From the NCBI GenBank assembly GCA_019649035.1, contig BMAT01010472.1, positions 229,041-293,040 of the forward strand: DNA of 64,000 bases, in the 5' to 3' direction. The DNA is from Elysia marginata. Its lineage: Eukaryota > Mollusca > Gastropoda > Plakobranchidae. This document shows, in pieces, positions 60,707 through 64,000 of this stretch (the stretch's first letter is position 1; the number at the start of each line of letters is the position of its first letter). The notes under the pieces were generated by a model. It ran no database searches and was not told the origin of the DNA. It saw only the letters and a list, made by a program, of their open reading frames with translations. A program made the position numbers and the translations under genes.

Positions 60707-63700
60707 GTTTTTGCTATGTCCGTGTGAATGAAATCTACAGCCTCAAGCAGTGCCAGCCTGGTGGCTGAGAGTCATCTCCAAACCATGGTCAAGGGGAGGT
60801 TGAAAGCACCTCCTTTCTTCACACTTGTGGTCGCCTTTGCAGTTTGTTTACTTGTGCTACTTGTCAGCATTTGGTGGTTTGGTCCAAGCTTTAGTGCTGT
60901 GTTGTTTGTCAGAGATCTACCAGCAGAACTCCAAACTCGGACTAAAGTTTACCTGAAAACAGACGCCCCTGTTCCAGATGCAAGAGATCTCAACTGTACT
61001 TTTCACAACTACTCATGCACAGAGGTGCATCACTGTGGCTATGATGATAGTACAACCATCAGTGTGTACATATATCCCCTTCAGCAGTATTTTGATGAGA
61101 AAGGCAATGACATTACACCACCCATGTCCCGCGAATTTGAAGAAATTCTACGTGTGATTGCCAAAAGTCCCTATTACAGTAATAACCCAGAGACAGCATG
61201 TGTGTTTTTACCATCTATAGATCTGCTCAACCAAAATTTTATCAACCCTGTAAATGTAGGAAAAATTTTGGCTTCATTGCCTTGGTAAGTTATGTAATAA
61301 AAATTGTTATAAATTTTATAATTTTCTGATCGAGATAAAAGCGTAGGTATGAATTTAAAAAAAGGAATCATTAATTTGTAATTATCTTGTTAAGGATAGA
61401 AATGTTATTGCAGAATCACCTTTCTTGTTTTTATTCAGTTTCTTGTGGTGAACCGTGCAACAGTGACCCTTTCTAAGTTTATAATTTATATTTTGAAATA
61501 TTTTTTTAGCAATATAATTGACTCAATAGGGTAGAATGTTTAGGTTAGCTATCAACCCTTTTTATTGGAGATATTGAATCTGAAAAAAATACAAAAGTCA
61601 ACAAGTCTTATCCTATTTTTTTTTATCTCCAGGTGGAATGAAGGTAGAAATCACATTTTGATAAACATGCTACCAGGCTCTCAAACAAATGGCTACCTAG
61701 ACCACTTAGGTGTGAATATTAGCAAGGCTATGGTAGCAGGTGGCGGGTTTTCTACCATCACGTACAGGCGTACCTTCGACCTCTCTATCCCTGTGTACAA
61801 TCCTCTTCTTGAAGGGGTAGTGTTGACTGCAAAACCATTTGAGTAAGTTGCATTAAAAATTTATACTGCTACATTAAAAATTTATAATTTAAAGGTGTTA
61901 CATTTCTAATTTTCTTTGTAACACAAAAGCTAAAATAAGTAGGCTTATCAGCTTTATATACAACTATTTGAGAGACAGAAGAATATTGAGTCTTACTTTG
62001 AAATCAATGAGTTTGAAAAGAAAAACCCAACATTTAACAACTATTATGCATTGTGAAATATGCAAAGTAAAATGAAGGCATATATTTTGATTCTTGGACC
62101 TACTAATATTTTTAAAAGGAAACACTTTCTTTATTCTCTACAGTATTGCTTCAGTTAATTTGATAATCATGTTTTAAATTGGTAAGACCAGATTCTTGAT
62201 GTACCAGTAATCCAACAGCAATCTGTTCACGAGATTCTGGTTAGACTTAAAGACTCATTAATAACAACCTAGTAATCCATACTCTAGATATTAAATCAAG
62301 CAGACCTGAAACCTTTAAACCAAAATTGTTGTGATCACACAAACATAGATCTTTTCAAATTGGCTGCTCCCATTAGAAGCTTTTGTTTGTATGTTGTTTT
62401 GGGATTTACTCCCCATATCATACCCTGAACACAATAATTTTGTGTAGGAGCCCAGATGGGGACTCAGGTGTGAAAGGGTGAAGTGAATTTTCTCATTTTT
62501 TTTTTTAGCCTTTTTATGAAAGTTTGAAGTAACAACCAGGAGCAATTCTTTGACCATTTTCTCTCTTTAAAAAAATGCTCTATAGATAAATGTGTTAGTA
62601 TCTATCTTGTGTTTGCTTAAGCCTTATTTTTCGTTTGCTTTTGAAAAACTATTGAAATATATATTTTTAAAAGAAACTCTTTTAACATGAAAATAATGTT
62701 GAACTTTGTCAGAGAAGCGTTCCATCATTAAAATTGCTCTGAAGTTATTTTGAACTCACAATTTTGTTCACTATTTCTCCTACAGAGAAGAGAGGCGCTG
62801 GTTTTTGCTGTCAAGTCAGTTTGGTCTTCACCCAACTTATAAGGCCCAGATTGAAGCTCTTACAAAGGCGGATAGCACTGTGATGATGATGGATCAATGT
62901 GATAGCCAAAATTTTAATTACTCAATCAGATGTGACTTTATGGGTCATCAGTACAATTACCCTGAAGTGCTTCAGGTAAAATACAACATTTGATGGGAGT
63001 GTATGGAGGCATTTGAAAAGGTTTTCAAATTTATTTTGCCAATGTTAAACCTGCTGGTCAAATAAGGCATTCCCTTGTTATTGCTTTGGTACGCTTTATC
63101 GAAGCTTGTATTTGTCTAAAAGATGTAAAAATAATCCTTTGTTCAAAGCATGATAGTTGATTAGTTAGTTGAAATTAAATGTCGAAATATTCCATATATG
63201 CCTTCTAAATTGTTGTGATCTCAAATACGTACTTTGCTCTTAAACATTTACTGCACATTTTCCCAAATGTCTTGGTGGGTTTTATTGTACCTCAAAGTAT
63301 CAAATTTATTTTTATTTCAACCTCTTTTTTTTCTTTATAAAGTATTGTTGTATCTCAAATAATGTGTAGGCCTACATATTAAGTTACAACTATTTGCAAG
63401 TCATGAATATTGAGATGTACAAAAGTAAATCCTTTGATTTTTAATAGTGTTATTTTAAGACTTGAGTCACATATTATACACAATTTCTACTCCAAGCTGT
63501 TTTTATTATGTTTCAAAAGTAAACTTGAAACAAAGTGAACACAATAATTTTAAAACTATAAAAGTGCTTTCAATCCTTTTGACATACGCAGATTGTTGGG
63601 AGAGTACATAACATTCAATGAATCTGACGAAGCCCTGAACTATAAACTGAAAAACGATATCTTGTTGAAAACCATTTGGATTATTATGACTTTTAAAAGT

Positions 63701-63884
63701 CAATATAGACAAATTTGAATAAAATGACTTTTTTATGCTTTCAGGACTCAACTTTTTGCCTCGTAGTTCGCGGCAATCGCCTTGGTCAGCCAACGTTCAT
63801 GGATGTTCTAATGGCTGGATGTATCCCTGTTGTGGTTGCAGATGGATATGTTCTCCCATTTTCAGAAGTTCTGGACTGGACAAG
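60707..63884 (+). CDS. EXT2: Exostosin-2, N-terminal half (runs off the window)
   Basis: Subunit of the EXT1/EXT2 heparan sulfate co-polymerase in the Golgi, which adds alternating GlcA and GlcNAc. Exons: 60707-61284 (ATG at 60728, with an in-frame TGA just upstream), 61633-61842, 62786-62975 and 63745-63884; phases agree and the next exon lies beyond the window. About 365 residues are visible, half of the roughly 720 in human EXT2. A 35-residue cytoplasmic tail precedes a type II membrane anchor ([20 protein letters not shown]). The exostosin (GT47) domain follows with [69 protein letters not shown] and [10 protein letters not shown], all close to EXT2 rather than EXT1. The sequons NCT, NYS and NIS suggest glycosylation. 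The GT64 domain is outside. The acceptor at 60704-60706 implies an upstream noncoding exon. Confidence 0.95.
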
Positions 63885-64000
63885 GTACATCAACTCAGTG
63901 CATTACATTCTTATTTAGATTTAGGTGTGGCTGTTTATGCAATATCAATTGTATAAATCAAGAGAGTACAAAACTGAAAAGAGAAAAAAAATAGAGCAGT

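Noticed and set aside
1-64000. A new multi-gene biological system
   Set aside because: The window holds three ordinary animal genes with no evident functional link; the rest is introns, repeats and intergenic DNA.

Overview
The window is AT-rich animal nuclear DNA. Its genes are split by many introns with GT-AG boundaries, and its introns and intergenic DNA are full of transposon remnants and simple repeats. Best guess is a lophotrochozoan, probably a gastropod mollusc. This rests on general character only: compact exons in long AT-rich introns, tRNA-derived SINEs, RTE-like and CR1-like LINE tails, and recurrent TCTAGA/GATC and TAGGCCTA-like motifs. No ORF in the window is a bacterial or viral gene.

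Three protein-coding genes are supported. (1) Plus strand, about 1-9033: the 3' part (14 confident exons, about 786 residues, plus a possible partial exon at the left edge) of a polytopic membrane protein with about twenty hydrophobic segments. I do not recognise its family. (2) Minus strand, 46917 down to 19048: an essentially complete REPS1-type gene (RalBP1-associated Eps15-homology-domain protein). It shows two EH domains, a proline/serine-rich middle and a C-terminal coiled coil across 21 visible coding exons. One short EH2 exon is missing inside a 938-base assembly gap. All visible exon phases join, including a 30-nt microexon. (3) Plus strand, 60707 to beyond the right edge: the first four coding exons of exostosin-2 (EXT2), a Golgi type II membrane protein of heparan sulfate synthesis.

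Layout: gene 1 (0-9.9 kb); a gene-poor stretch with a LINE tail and a hAT-like element (9.9-19 kb), which probably includes the REPS1 3' UTR; REPS1 (19-47 kb), whose introns hold a SINE with target duplications, pogo-like DNA elements, an RTE-like LINE end, tandem duplications and a triplet array; an intergenic stretch (47-60.7 kb) with a 1.1-kb GA-rich array, two SINE-like sequences, a foldback inside a CTAT microsatellite and a decayed LINE; then EXT2. REPS1 and EXT2 are divergently arranged. Gene 1 and REPS1 converge.

No functional link between the three genes is evident. REPS1 belongs to Ral-dependent endocytosis, EXT2 to proteoglycan synthesis, and gene 1 is unknown. I found no CRISPR array, operon, rRNA or intact tRNA gene, and no convincing new biological system. 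The points most worth following are the unidentified membrane protein, the REPS1 microexon, and several repeat structures, including a minisatellite split by a DNA transposon and a foldback embedded in a microsatellite.
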